Source: Ceratotherium simum simum (taxonomy: Eukaryota; Chordata; Mammalia; Perissodactyla; Rhinocerotidae). Taken from it: a stretch of DNA of 64,000 nucleotides. Every line of letters begins with the position of its first letter. Position 1 is the stretch's first letter. The stretch covers positions 5,511,927 through 5,575,926 of the forward strand of contig NW_004454178.1 in assembly GCF_000283155.1 (NCBI RefSeq), written 5' to 3'. Positions 24,481-35,830 of this stretch are shown piece after piece. Made by a program: the position numbers and the translations under genes. The notes below the pieces were generated by a model. It had not been told where the DNA came from, searched no databases, and saw nothing but the letters and a program-made list of their open reading frames with translations.

Positions 24481-24775
24481 GAGAAACTCTCAAAGGATAC
24501 ACAAGAAAATAGTGGGTGCGTGAAGAAGACGATTCAGACTTACTTATTTAACAAATATTTAATGACCATATACCGTGTTTTAATTCTTTCACATATGTAT
24601 ATATTACTTTCAATTTTTAAAAACTTAATATTAATATTTATTAATTAATCATTAATATTAATTGATATTAATATTTAAAAAGTTAATATTAAAATTTAAT
24701 ATTAAAAGGTACTACAATCTGGTAACTACCAAGCCAGGCAACCTTTCCTCTCACAGCTCAACAAAAACTACGTGC

Positions 24776-25020
24776 ACGGGGCCAGCCTGGTGCCGCAGCA
24801 GTTAAGTGCACATGCTCTGTTTCAGAGGCCCGGGGTTCGCAGGTTCGGATCCTGGGCGCACACCAACGCACCGCTTGTCAAGCCATGCTGTGGCGGCATC
24901 CCATATAAAGTACAGGAAGATGGGCACGGATGTTAGCCCAGGGCCTATCTTCCTCCGCAAAAAGAGGAGAATTGACATCAGATGTTAGCTCAGGGCTGAT
25001 CTTCCTCACAGAAAAAAAAA
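24776..25020 (+). mobile_element. ERE SINE with 13-bp target duplication
   Basis: Short-variant ERE (ggggccagcctggtgcc head, CATATAAAGTACAGGAAGATGG middle). AAAAACTACGTGC flanks it at 24763-24775 and 25021-25033. Confidence 0.95.
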
Positions 25021-27061
25021 AAAAACTACGTGCGCTTACCAGGCCAGTGTCTGTCACATTTCTCAAATACCCCAGGTCTAATTCCAAGCCCACGACTGCT
25101 CAGACTGTTCTTCCCGGCCTAGGATACACTTTCTCCTCCCCAAAAACTATTCAAGCCCAACACATGATCCAAATACTGTACAAGATGGTATAACAAAAAA
25201 TGATACTAAACAAAAAAGCACAAGAATTCTTGGATTTTAGTTTCCATACCATCACTTATGCAAAATCTGCACTCCGCCCCAGACATGCAGAGAACACAAA
25301 GTTACTGTGTTTCACTCTTTCCTAAGGGGCTTACAGTATCGCCAGGTAGTTTTATAAACCAAGTTAACATACGACCTAGGAGAGGTACAAAATGCTCTCA
25401 AGTTCCAGAGAGATGGTATCTAGTTGGGGGCTCTGGAAATCAATGTTGAAAACTAAATATTTTATATTTTATCTGCTTGATTCCTTATTTTTTTTATTTT
25501 TTTGTCTCAAAATAGATTGAAGCCATACAGACAAGAGATTCTGACTTTCATTTCTGAGCTCCCCAACACACCATCCTAGCATGGTGCTATCCGAACAGCA
25601 AGATTTCAATAAGTCCTCAGTGAAGAACCAAATGGAAGACTACATATAGAATTGTTAATATACATGCATTTCTATCTTATCCTTACCCTGTTTTTTGCGT
25701 GATATACACATATCTTAGAAAGAAAAAATCCAGAAGAATAAGAAGACATTTGCATGATAACAGGATTTCTGTACCTTGAAAATCCAGCTACTCTTCTTTT
25801 TCCCATCTGCAGTCATATTTCTGTTACTGTACACGCAGCTGATTTGGAAAGATCAGTGCAGTCAGAGGATTATAACTTAGGGAAGAACTAAGTAGTGAGA
25901 ACAAACAATTTTTTTTAAAAGAAGGTCCTATTCAAATAAAACTTTCTTTGCAAAGAAAAAAAGGAAAGCAAATTCAGTTGGGATTACAATACTGAGGCAG
26001 ACCTGTTTCTTAACTGAATGGCTCCCTAAGCTTCCATGAGATATCAACTGCTGTTTAATACCAGGCAAGATAGCTACCACAGTGCTCTTACATTTGAGAA
26101 AATCCCCAAGGTATTTTTAAGTGTGGAGCAACATATTTAACACCAAAATGCACAGGCTCTCCAAGCCAATTAAACAATTTCTTGCATTTATCTTTAGGAG
26201 AATAAACAAAATTGTTAACAAGTAAGGGATATGGATAATGACATGGAAGCGTCTTATTTTGTACACTTATTTTATAGACCAGATTCAAGTAAATCACATG
26301 GGAAACAAAAGAAACCATGTCTAATTATTTAGTGTCAATAAATATTGAATAAATCAATGAGTCAAATATCCCAAAAGTCAAATGGGCAATAGAATTCTAT
26401 TAATATCTAATTATTAATGACTAATTACAATAGAATCTACTACACGAGACAGATTAAGCCACAGCAGCTATCATGTATACCCAAATCAAATAGTTCTGGT
26501 TATTGTGTCTTCTATTCCCAATAACTTCAATACCATCCCCTATGCTACAGGGGACAGTATTCAAAGGTGCTCAAAGTGTCTGGCAAGTCTCTCTGAGAGT
26601 CAAAAGCCCTAGATAACACCAGCTGTGTGTAGGCCTGTAATGGGACTGTGCATGTCATGGCTCAAGCCCTAAATCCCAGAGAGAAAGACCTGTACCTTCT
26701 ACATCTGCCCTGAGACTTGACCACTGTTTACTCTGGGTAATTAACCCCAGGAACCCATGGAGGATTCTTGGTGATTTCAGTGAATTAACCAGGTCCTTCT
26801 GGTATGTCCACTTGCAAAGGCCCCTTAAATGTGAGATCCTAATTTAACCTAAATTCTTTGATGTGTTAATTTAACAAACACTAAGAAACCATGTGTCCAG
26901 CACTGTGGCTACAACTGTGAAACTGTCTTTATGAAACATATGGTATAACTGAAAGAGACAGACATCAGTCAAAGAATCAAAATACCACACAAGTAAATAA
27001 ATCCCACCATTTGGAGGGATATATGATACATGCTGAACACCAACGATTTGTGCCCTTTTCT

Positions 27062-27470
27062 GTATGTATGTTGCTGTCAGTGCCCTCAAGTGGATTCGGA
27101 CTCCTAGTGACCCTGTGGACAGCAGAGCAGAACCCTGCCCAGTCTCTGCGCCGTCCTCTCACCTTCTGGCGCTATATCAGACAATGCTCTGCTGCTATTC
27201 ACAGGGTTTTCATGGCCAATTTTTTTGGAAGTGGGTGCCAGGTCCTTCTTCCTAGTCTGTCTTAGTCTGGAAGCTCCGCTGAAACCTGTCCACGATGGGT
27301 GACGCTGCTGGTGTTTGAAATCCCGGTGGCATAGCTTTCAGTGTCATAGCAACACGCAGCCACCACAGTATGACAACTGACAGAGGGGTGGCGTGGTTCC
27401 CTGACTGGAAACAAATCCAGGGCGGGGCAGTGAGAGCAGTGACTCTTAACCACTAGACCACCAGGGCTGG
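27062..27470 (-). mobile_element. tRNA-Glu-headed SINE with RTE-like tail
   Basis: Read on the minus strand, the first 75 bases (CCCTGGTGGTCTAGTGGTTA... CAGTCAGGGAA) follow tRNA-Glu, with box A intact and box B diverged. The long tail ends in a form of GGGTCACTAGGAGTCCGAATC, the wording found at RTE-type LINE 3' ends. Length is about 410 bases. It is clearly distinct from the EREs. Confidence 0.7.
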
Positions 27471-27534
27471 CATATATATGTTAAACTTTAATCAAAAGTT
27501 TTAAACACCATTTTGCATCCAATGGATTAATAAT

Positions 27535-27670
27535 TATGGAATCTGAGAACTAAAGGGAGCCTTAAAAATCAATCACTCCATTTCCTTCATTTTATAGATG
27601 AGGAAATTGAAGTCTCAGGAAATTTACACGAATTGCTCTCCTTAGGAAGTAACTATATGAACCAACTGAA
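27535..27670 (-). repeat. Ancient MIR-like remnant
   Basis: CATTTTATAGATGAGGAAATTG and nearby text resemble the complement of MIR-type 3' cores. Confidence 0.4.
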
Positions 27671-27775
27671 AGGTCCGTTGTTAGGCTACTAATCACTATG
27701 ATTTGACCCTGTCTTAACTCCCTGCCCACCTGACCCGCTCCCCTTTTATTATGCAATACTTTTTAGCATATTGTT

Positions 27776-28081
27776 TTTTTTTTCCTTTTTTTTTTTTGTG
27801 AGGAAGATCAGCCCTGAGCTAACATCCATGCTAATCCTCCTCTTTTTGCTGAGGAAGACTGGCCCTGAGCTAACATCTATTGCCAATCCTCCTCCTTGTT
27901 TTTTCCCCAGAGCCCCAGCAGATAGTTGTATGTTATAGTTGCACATCCTTCTAGTTGCTGTATGTGGGACGCGGCCTCCGCATGGCTGGAGAAGCGGTGC
28001 GTCAGTGCGCGCCCGGGATCTGAACCTGGGCCGCCAGTAGCGGAGCACGCGCACTTAACCGCTAAGCCACGGGGCCGGCCC
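27776..28081 (-). mobile_element. ERE SINE with perfect 19-bp target duplication
   Basis: Long-variant ERE in BARD1 sense orientation. TACTTTTTAGCATATTGTT occurs without mismatch at 27757-27775 and 28082-28100, which suggests a young insertion. Confidence 0.97.
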
Positions 28082-28499
28082 TACTTTTTAGCATATTGTT
28101 ATTTGTTAATAATCCCTCACCTGGCTCCATCTATAAAAATCTATCCAAGGCCCAATTCAAAAGCCCACGAAGCTTTCCTCCACTGGCTCCACCCAAGTAC
28201 CCTCCTCTGCAGCCCCTTGGCCTTCATGATAATTTACCCTGAATCGTGTGTACATTTCATCCCTTATAATTAAGCGTAGGCTGCTTAAGGGTAGAAAATG
28301 TCTCACCATCTCACGATTAACAAAGTGCCTCAGTGATGGCTTGTTGTCCTAATGAATAACCAGCACCAGAGCAAACCGAAGAGAGTAATCAACCCATTTA
28401 CGGATCACTGGCCTAGACGAATGCCTCAGAACACTGGAAACTCCTGAGGGCAAAAGCTGAACGCTGGCTGGGGTCAGGAAATCTATCCTTTATTTTACA

Positions 28500-28727
28500 A
28501 ACATTCCTATAGCACTTAGAATATAACAGGCACTATTCTACGTACCTTATAAATATTAACTCATTTAATTCCCCTAACAACTTTATATGGTAGAAGCTAC
28601 TACTAACTCATTTTGCAGATGAAGAAAAGGAAACATACAAAGATGAGATAATTTGCCCAAAATCAGAGTCAGGATTTGAAGGCAGGGTCCAAAATCTATG
28701 CTCTTAACCACGAAGCTATGCTGCCTC
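28500..28727 (-). repeat. MIR-type SINE remnant
   Basis: CTCATTTTGCAGATGAAGAAAAGG, then TTTGCCCAAAATCAGAG and GCTCTTAACCACGAAGC, is the complement of MIR. Confidence 0.75.
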
Positions 28728-29674
28728 CAAATAGAAGAGAAAATATTAATCCTGATGGCCTTTTAAATGGCAAGAGAAAGTTCAGAAAAATAAAATCACC
28801 TATCCTAAAAATCACAAGATTACTTTTTGACTTTTTACTAAAAGTTGATTTAAAAGGTGCCAGAACTCCAAGTTACAACTGTCATAGATGCCAACCCTCC
28901 CTCCCAAAAAATATGCGAAGACGTACCTAATTATTGTAACTCACAACATAGTGTCATATGACAGCTGGGCTTTTACCTACAGCTCCTATTATCACTCCCG
29001 GCTTCCTTTAGGAACACATTATTACTATGCTTTCTGCCGGCCTCTCAAACGATACCGTCTTCCTGTCTCCTTTTTCCAAATCTTTAAATAGCTTCTCTCC
29101 GGTTGTGAGGCTGGGACCTAAACACAAATGTCACACGCGGCCTCTTGAACAATTTCATCACCTTCACCTTGGAGCCAGACTTACGTTAAAGGTCAAGAAA
29201 GGATGCCCTGTAACGTCTCCAATCACCCTCACCCACAAGCAATGCTTGCTGTGAAACAGACCCAGTGTGCCACACAAGACAGGTGACAGCTGCTAGCTGA
29301 ACGTGAGGGTAATCGGGGCAATCACTGGCCCCCTGGGTAGAACTCTGAAACTCTGTAAAAGGACATACTGACAATTTCAAAGAATATGACACTGCTTTGA
29401 ACGGTGGGTAGCAAAAGCAAGAAGCAGACCACCCTGAGTTGCTCCTTTCAAGCAATGATGTCAGGCAGCTAAGGTAAAGGCAGAGGTGGAAAGAATGTTG
29501 TTTTTTTCCCCCATGGGTAAGGAGCAATGGCCATGCTCTACTCACTATAGACAGTGCCAAACGTGCAGAGAGACACCAAGAGGAACACAAAATCATTTCT
29601 AAATATTATACCCCATGTGATAGAAGATTATACACCGAAAAGAATTTTTAAACTTAAGACATTTTACCTGTTAA

Positions 29675-29895
29675 AATGAAATTTGGCAAACTACTGCCTA
29701 TGTGCCAAATCAAGCCAGCGGCCTGCTTCTGCACAGCCCTGAGCTAAGAACGGCTTTTCACATTTTTAAGGGTTGTAAAAAACAAAAATAATAAGAAGAG
29801 AGACTGTGGCCAGCAAAGCCTAAAATATTTACTATATAACCCTTTACAGAAAGCCTGCAGAGCCCTATGTTAAAATATACATCCAACAAAACAGT
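29675..29895 (+). mobile_element. hAT-type non-autonomous DNA transposon remnant
   Basis: TTGGCAAACTACTGCCTATG, then AGCTAAGAACGGCTTTTCAC and GCAAAGCCTAAAATATTTAC, recalls MER1-group hAT elements. The terminal repeats are degraded. Confidence 0.5.
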
Positions 29896-30289
29896 GGAGA
29901 TTTAGTTCATCCAGCACTGGTTCAAATATTTTTCTTAAAAAAAAAAAAATCACTGGAATTCAATACCATCCTCCAGGCAACTGGATGAGTTATATTAAAA
30001 GTTTGGACCTAGTTACTGATGTTGACTTTCAGTTCTTTGGCTCTTATCATCTGCTCACTTCCATCAGAAACTGAAAAAATATTTGGGAGGGGATAAAACA
30101 TGAACCTGGCTTTATTAGATTTCAGTCCAACCTATAGATTGTTCATACAGATCACCTGTTTTTGTCCCCCCCAAACCATTCAGCAAGCAGATGATGCTTT
30201 TTTTAATTTTTATAAGACATCTATTATTTATCACTTATTCTAAAACAACCACCATACTCAACACTTTATATGTATAATTTCATTTAATT

Positions 30290-30560
30290 TCTTCCCTCCC
30301 ACAGAATGTTAGCTTCCTTAGGATTGGGGTTGTCTGCTTTGTTCACTAATCAATACCCAATGCCTAGAACACGTGTGGCACTTTGTAGGTGCTCAGTAAT
30401 TTCTGGTTATTATTAACGAATCCTCACAGGATGAGCTCAGCACTATCATCACTCAGGTGGGGAAACTGAGGCACAGCGAGGTTTAATGACTTGGGCCACT
30501 TGATAGTGTCAAAGCTGGAAGCTGAACTCAGGCAGTCTGACCCTACAGCCTAAGTGAAGC
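30290..30560. repeat. L2-like 3' end followed by MIR
   Basis: GCCTAGAACACGTGTGGCAC and AGGTGCTCAGTAA (to about 30405) resemble an L2 tail on plus. GGGAAACTGAGGCACAGCG and TTTAATGACTTGGGCCAC (30450-30510) are MIR on minus. Confidence 0.6.
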
Positions 30561-31948
30561 GCCATGCTGCTGCCCTAGTGCCTTCCATACAGAAATGTCC
30601 CATCTGAACGTCTAACTTTTGCTGAACTGACTATTAAGGTGTGAGTACAATCGCTTCTATTATAGCAACTAACAGAGCCAGTTTCAAATTCCTTATTCTC
30701 AAAGGGATGACCCACGTGCCATGGGAAAGCACACACAAATCAGAATATCTTCATGAACTCATTCTAGCAAAAGTGCCACTTTTCTAAGGAGTGAGATGAT
30801 GTTATTTTGTCACAGGTTTTAAGCTTTTTGGAAAACAAAGTATAAGCGCAAAACTCTGTGACAGTTAAGTCCTTTTCATTTTTAAAGAAAAAGTTGTCAT
30901 GTCACTTACACTTTATGTACAACTAAGTTCTGCAAGTTTAAAATCAGATGGGGAAAAAAAAAAATCAAAAGAAAGTCCAAAAAAGAAATAGCGGCGAGAC
31001 AGCGATAAGCAGAAAGAAAACCTGCCAGAGTGATACTGATCCAGAAACAGGGATCTGTGCACACAGCAGGTGCTGAATAAAAGCTTTTGCTAGAAATGAA
31101 AAATGAGACAAGCCCTTCTTGGGTTTTATAAACCTTCCTGGTTTCTGTACTAGGAAGAGCTACAGGAAAAAGAGAAGCCAAGGAGTACCAGTCATGAAAA
31201 TGATGTCTTCAGACGTAAGGAAAATCCTGAACCGAGAGGACTCCTATGGTGTGTAACAGCATGAAGGAAAACAAGAAGGAAAAAATGATAATAAACAGCA
31301 TCTCTAAGAGCTGGGACCCCAGGCCATTCCAGTCTTTTAACCAAAACAAGGAAATGAGAAACTGAATGAGAAATAGAATGGCGGTGTCCATCACACTGCC
31401 ATCTCTTGAATCTGCCCCCAACAGGCGTCCCCAAAGCTCTCCCCTCTCCCCAAAAAAAAAGCTACTACGGGGAAAAGTCAAAGCGGCCGGCTCAGCCAAG
31501 AGTGACAGCTGCTTCCAACTTTGCAGGCCTCTTCAAACTCGGCAGTCCTTGGCGCGAGGTTCTGGAATTAGCTTCATCACAAGGACCCGGGAGCCAGTAA
31601 CAAGCGCAGACGCCTTAGCCCCACCCCAGCCCTGCAGATTCAAAGTGGAGGCGGGCCCAGAGGTGGACATTTTCAACCGCACCTCCCGACGACGCCCGGG
31701 CCCGCTCAGCTGCGAGAACGACCATCTTGGAGGGGTCTGGGGCCGCCAAAGGCTAGAGGGCGCCCCGGAAGGATGTGAAGGGGGCCGGGAGGGGATAACT
31801 GACCCCGGGTCCCCGGGCAGGGGGACGGATCGTCCTAGCCGGGCTGGCCGGCCCGACTGCGGGCGGGCGCGGGAGGAGGGCAGCGGGGGTTTGGACAGAT
31901 GCCCGCCGCGAGAGCCGGCGCCCCCGCCCCTCGAGGGTCGCTCCTTAC

Positions 31949-32010
31949 CAGCGCGAGCAGCGCAGCAGCTTCTCCAGCCGGGCGAGCGCGGCGCGGCTGT
32001 GGGCCCAGGC
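31949..32010 (-). CDS. BARD1: BARD1 exon 1 (3' part; start codon lost in gap)
   Basis: Minus-strand reading from 32010 gives AWAHSRAALARLEKLLRCSR, the N-terminal helix and first RING cysteine (Cys50) of BARD1. It ends with TG, the first two bases of Cys53, followed by a consensus donor (gtaagg, GT at 31948-31947). Human exon 1 has 158 coding bases; 62 are visible, so about 96 coding bases, the initiator ATG and the 5' UTR should lie in the run of N that starts at 32011. Human has Asp where this has Ala in AALARLEK. The start cannot be assigned from this window. Confidence 0.95.
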
Positions 32011-32302
32011 NNNNNNNNNNNNNNNNNNNNNNNNNNNNNNNNNNNNNNNNNNNNNNNNNNNNNNNNNNNNNNNNNNNNNNNNNNNNNNNNNNNNNNNNNN
32101 NNNNNNNNNNNNNNNNNNNNNNNNNNNNNNNNNNNNNNNNNNNNNNNNNNNNNNNNNNNNNNNNNNNNNNNNNNNNNNNNNNNNNNNNNNNNNNNNNNNN
32201 NNNNNNNNNNNNNNNNNNNNNNNNNNNNNNNNNNNNNNNNNNNNNNNNNNNNNNNNNNNNNNNNNNNNNNNNNNNNNNNNNNNNNNNNNNNNNNNNNNNN
32301 NN
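32011..32302. other. Assembly gap (292 N)
   Basis: Every base is N. By position it contains the BARD1 initiator codon, about 96 coding bases, the 5' UTR and the core promoter. The flanks are extremely GC-rich, the usual reason for such gaps. Translations running across it are meaningless. Confidence 0.99.
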
Positions 32303-32323
32303 CGCGATGGCACTCCCGAGGGC

Positions 32324-32388
32324 CTGTGGGCGGGGCCTGTGGGCGGGGCGGGGCCAAGGTGGCACGCGTGATGGGCTGTGGGCGGGGC
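32324..32388. promoter_or_regulatory. Triplicated GC-box unit upstream of BARD1
   Basis: The 13-mer CTGTGGGCGGGGC occurs at 32324-32336 and 32337-32349 in direct tandem and again at 32376-32388. Each copy contains a GGGCGGGGC GC box, the binding site of Sp1/KLF factors. Another overlapping GC box lies at 32346-32354 and a GGGGGCGGG at 32426-32433. They sit just upstream of the missing BARD1 start. Confidence 0.75.
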
Positions 32389-32408
32389 TAGGGGCCGCGG
32401 TAGCGCGC

Positions 32409-32425
32409 CCAATGTTGGCGGGAAA
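32409..32425. promoter_or_regulatory. CCAAT box adjoining an E2F-like site
   Basis: CCAAT at 32409-32413 is followed one base later by TTGGCGGGAAA (32415-32425), which on the minus strand is TTTCCCGCCAA, a textbook E2F motif. This fits S-phase expression of a recombination gene. Binding is inferred from the motif only. Confidence 0.65.
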
Positions 32426-32457
32426 GGGGGCGGGTCCGGGGGACGCCCCCTTCCTCC

Positions 32458-32466
32458 TGGCGGGAA
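32458..32466. promoter_or_regulatory. Second E2F-like site
   Basis: TGGCGGGAA at 32458-32466 repeats the core of the site about 40 bases away, in the same orientation. It lies at the outer edge of the CpG island. Confidence 0.45.
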
Positions 32467-32789
32467 GCCCTGTGGGGCCGCTGGGAAGGATAAATGCAAG
32501 AAAAATAAGACAAGTCCTTGCTTTCCCGGTGCAAAAATTCTAGGGGCCCTCAGCTGACTTTAAACGATGGAAAATCACAAACCCAGAAGCTTCTAGTTGA
32601 GTGTTATGCTTGGCAAAGCTTGAGTCATGACACTCAGATACCAAGCTCTTTATTCCTAAGAAAGTTACCTTCTTTTGTCCTCTCTTCTCCCCAGCTGTGG
32701 AGAGTTGGAGTTGAGTAAAAATAAGGAAGGTTTCTCTTAATTTTAACTAGTTACACGTCTGCTCAAAGGCATGTTTAAAAAGTTCTGGT

Positions 32790-33360
32790 TTATTTTTAAA
32801 ATGTTGGAGGGGAGGAAGAACTATTCCTCTACCCTTCTAGGTTTTTCTAGCTGGTCTAAGAATTAAATTGACATGAGACAGAATAACAGGAGAAAAATCA
32901 AATGAATTTGATAACCTGTATAAATGGGAGAACCCCAGGAAAACTAACTCTCCAAAATGGCTGAAGCCACCATCTTAAATACCATCTTGAGCTAAACACA
33001 AAAGAAGATGAAGGAGGTAGTGGTTTGGGACTTCAAAGGGGAGGAAGCCAATTCACATGGAAATGGAGAAGCAAATGTTTGGTAAACAAATGTTTGCTGG
33101 GCCATCACAGAGATAAATTTGATAAAAATAGGCCTTGCTAGGTGCTTTCCTGTGTACCATACCTAGAGTTATCTATGGTGATAGCTCCTTCCTGGGACAG
33201 GCCTTTAGGCAGTTAGGGGGAAGATCAAAGTACTTTCTGAGTCTTTTGTTCTTAAAAATAATCAAGCCAAACAGACACATTTTGGGGTGGCAAATTCTGA
33301 TCCCCCAAAATATGATTGGAGTAAAATTTCAAAAAACTTTTTTGTTTGTTAAAGAGTGTC
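32790..33360 (-). repeat. Interspersed repeat near the BARD1 promoter, LTR-like
   Basis: The stretch includes GACATGAGACAGAATAACAGG, CCAAAATGGCTGAAGCCACC and GATAGCTCCTTCCTGGGAC. I recognise this wording as a dispersed mammalian repeat but cannot name the family; an LTR is most likely. It begins about 400 bases upstream of the E2F-like sites. Confidence 0.45.
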
Positions 33361-33884
33361 TACTTTCTTCATAAAGATCTTTTGTTGATCACCATATTTT
33401 ACAGATAGCATCTACTGAGCAGCCTTTCACCTTCCCTATCCAATCCATTGTCAAATCCTTGCATCTTCTCCCCTTTCTTTCAAATCGACCCACATTTCTC
33501 TGTCTCCACTCCACAAGAGGCCCGTTGCCTCATCTTTAGCCGGCTTGTTGGTGGTATCCCTGTCTAGCTTGTATTTCTGTGTCTGCCCAGGTCCCCTCCA
33601 ATTGTTAGGCCACGCTGTAGCCATCTAAAACATTTCCAAATCAAACAGTTGGTTAGTAGAAGCAAAATGAGTAAAACTAAATAAGGTCTTAAAGAGTATT
33701 TTAACCAACCTATTAAACTAATCAAATATTTTTTTAAACTCAGAGGCAACCAAGAAGTTAATCCTTGATTATTAACCCTGTTAAGCCACTGCTTACTCTT
33801 TGCAGAGCCTCAGAGAAGTCAAACTCTAGTAAACTTAAAATGTTAAATAAAACTAGGAGAGATGCTATGGTGTGCAATGGAATA

Positions 33885-34110
33885 AATTGGGGATTTCAAG
33901 AGCCAGACAGTCCCACTTCTAATCCCACTTTCTCCACTAAATAATTGTGTGATTTAAGTCAAGGCTTAAGTTCTCTGAGCATTTGTTTCCTTATCTGCAA
34001 AACGAAGAGAACAATATTTATCCTGTAGATTTGGGGGATTATTAAATGAGATAAATTTTAAATGACTCACATCAGAAGAATTCAATAAATAGCAGCTAAT
34101 ATAAAGATGA
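33885..34110 (+). repeat. MIR-type SINE remnant
   Basis: AATTGTGTGATTTAAGTCAAGG, TTGTTTCCTTATCTGCAAAACG and GGATTATTAAATGAGATAAA follow the MIR core and tail. Confidence 0.7.
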
Positions 34111-35616
34111 TTATATATATAATCAGTACTGTTAATGCTTTACTTACCATAGAATAATATTGAACTTTTTTATTAGGGCATAATTCTGTGATAGAAATAA
34201 CTGAAAATTTCACGTTTTGGTAAAATGCTTTGAGGACCAAACAATTGTTACTGGTCTATTTGTACCATGCTATTAAATGAATTACAATGCTGGCACAATA
34301 AGTTCTTTCTCCTATTAGCTTTCTCTTTTCCTTTCCTCCACCATTGCCCCATTACCTCTCTCCAAGGCTCATGAAATTCTCTGCAGCAGTTTGATGGTGG
34401 TCAGAGCAAACTCATCAAGAGCATAAGCAAGATTATTCTCCATCTGCAGCTTCCCCGTCCATTTCCTTCCTCCCCACCCTGCTCTGCTACAGCTCAGGTG
34501 GCTGATGATTTGCTTTTAGTGGAGATGGAATATGTGTTTTTGAACCAACTCTTCCTCGTGGCCCTGGATCCTGAATTTCAAGAGCCAGTTCCTTCTCCCA
34601 TGTCCATTTATGTGTGCAGGTGAAAGATGGGCAAGCCATCCGGGATGAGGTACACCAACAGTGTAAAATCCTGGAGGTCTGCTCCCAGAGAAAAACTTCC
34701 CCAGGGAAATCCAGTCCATCTATAGGGTCTTGGTAAAGCCCTAGCTTAGAGCATTAACAGTATCCTTTCCCCACTTTAAAAAGGGCTAAATGGTATCTTA
34801 TTTCTCTTTTGGTTTCCCTGGAAGGACCACCTGAATACAGCAAAGTTTAGGTTTGTTGTCCATTTCACTCCTACTTTATTCTCTTCTTTCAGTTAATAAG
34901 TATTTCCCAGTACCTTAGACTCTTTCAGAATTATCCATTCTACCCTGGGGGAGCGCTGCGGTCCTGGGGGGATTCTGAGGCATACAAATTGTCTTGCTTT
35001 ATCCTATTTACCCATCCTTCTCTCTCCATACCCTGCCCCCATTGCTTTGATTATCATCTGTAGTGTTGCTATTCAAAGATGACCTGGATCTCTTTCCTGA
35101 TCTACTGCCTCAGTATAATGGTTTGTTGAAAGCAGTCTAAATGCTAATTTTTGTCTTGTGTGAAGTATTTTACAAACTAGTAAATCTTTCTCATATTCAC
35201 TTGGATAAACATATATAACAAGCAGAATGGGTCATAGATAATATCCAGACTTCGCTCCCATGGAAGGTGAAGATATCTCCCACATTCAGCCCATACACTC
35301 ATTCTTCTCTGGCTTTTAATTATGGTGTCGTGCAGTGGGATCAACTACTTTGACTTTTTTGAGTGCATTCTCTTTGTCAGATATAAATTTTATTTGCAAG
35401 GACCTCTATGAGACCTAGAGATCCCTCCCCTAAAAATGCAGTTTAAAAACAATTGATGAAGAGCAATTGAATGCGGTATTTGATGGAGTGGAACAAATCA
35501 CAGCATCTAGGAGTGTGGTGGCCGCTCTCTGCATGTGACTGAGCTAGCCTTCCTATGTGAAAATGCTATTAACCTAAGTTAAAGCCATAAGCTTTGTACT
35601 ATTTTTTCTGGGATCT
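34111..35616. other. Unique intergenic stretch
   Basis: I see no gene, RNA or recognisable repeat here. Short open frames have no supporting features. Confidence 0.6.
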
Positions 35617-35830
35617 GATGTGGCGCAATGACTAAGTGCATAGAGCTCCGGAGTCAAGCAGAACTGGGTTGTAGACCAAACCCTGCCATTTCCTAGGATT
35701 GCATCCATGGGCCCGTTGTTTAACCTATCTTGGAACTTAGTTTCCTCTTTTGTAAATTTAGGATTAATGTATACCAACCTCACACTCTTAGGGTGGTTGC
35801 GAGAAAGGAATTACAAATTATGAAACTGTT
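35617..35830 (+). repeat. MIR-type SINE remnant
   Basis: GTGGCGCAATGACTAAGTGC (tRNA-like head), GCTCCGGAGTCAAGCAGAAC and CTTAGTTTCCTCTTTTGTAA are MIR landmarks in order. Confidence 0.75.

Larger units (their letters stand above)
20849..31948 (-). other. BARD1: BARD1 intron 1
   Basis: This 11.1-kb GT-AG intron runs from the CpG-island donor to exon 2. It contains a pyrimidine-rich repeat-like block, L1 3' remnants, two EREs, a tRNA-Glu-type SINE, MIRs and a hAT-like remnant. The stretches 20849-22060, 25034-27060 and 30600-31400 have no recognisable element beyond AT-rich unique DNA. Confidence 0.9.
31450..32480. promoter_or_regulatory. BARD1: CpG island over BARD1 promoter and exon 1
   Basis: GC content and CpG density rise sharply from about 31,450 and fall off near 32,480, in contrast to the AT-rich surroundings. 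The island covers exon 1 and the proximal promoter and is broken by the N run 32011-32302. CCATCTTG at 31722-31729 and AATGGCGG near 31378 resemble YY1 sites on the transcribed side. No TATA box is visible, which fits a housekeeping DNA-repair promoter; the exact start site is in the gap. Confidence 0.85.

Noticed and set aside
27398..27470. Possible tRNA-Glu gene
   Set aside because: The box B is degenerate and the sequence continues as a long SINE body, so it is a SINE head and not a tRNA gene. The same holds for the tRNA-like heads of the EREs.
29186..29596. 136-codon frame on minus in BARD1 intron 1
   Set aside because: No domain, no splice context, no recognisable homology and flanked by ordinary intron. 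A chance frame is the simplest reading.
31366..32543. Long open frames on both strands across 31.4-32.5 kb
   Set aside because: They are open only because the GC-rich island has few stops and because the 292 N count as codons. Only the 62 bases of BARD1 exon 1 are supported.
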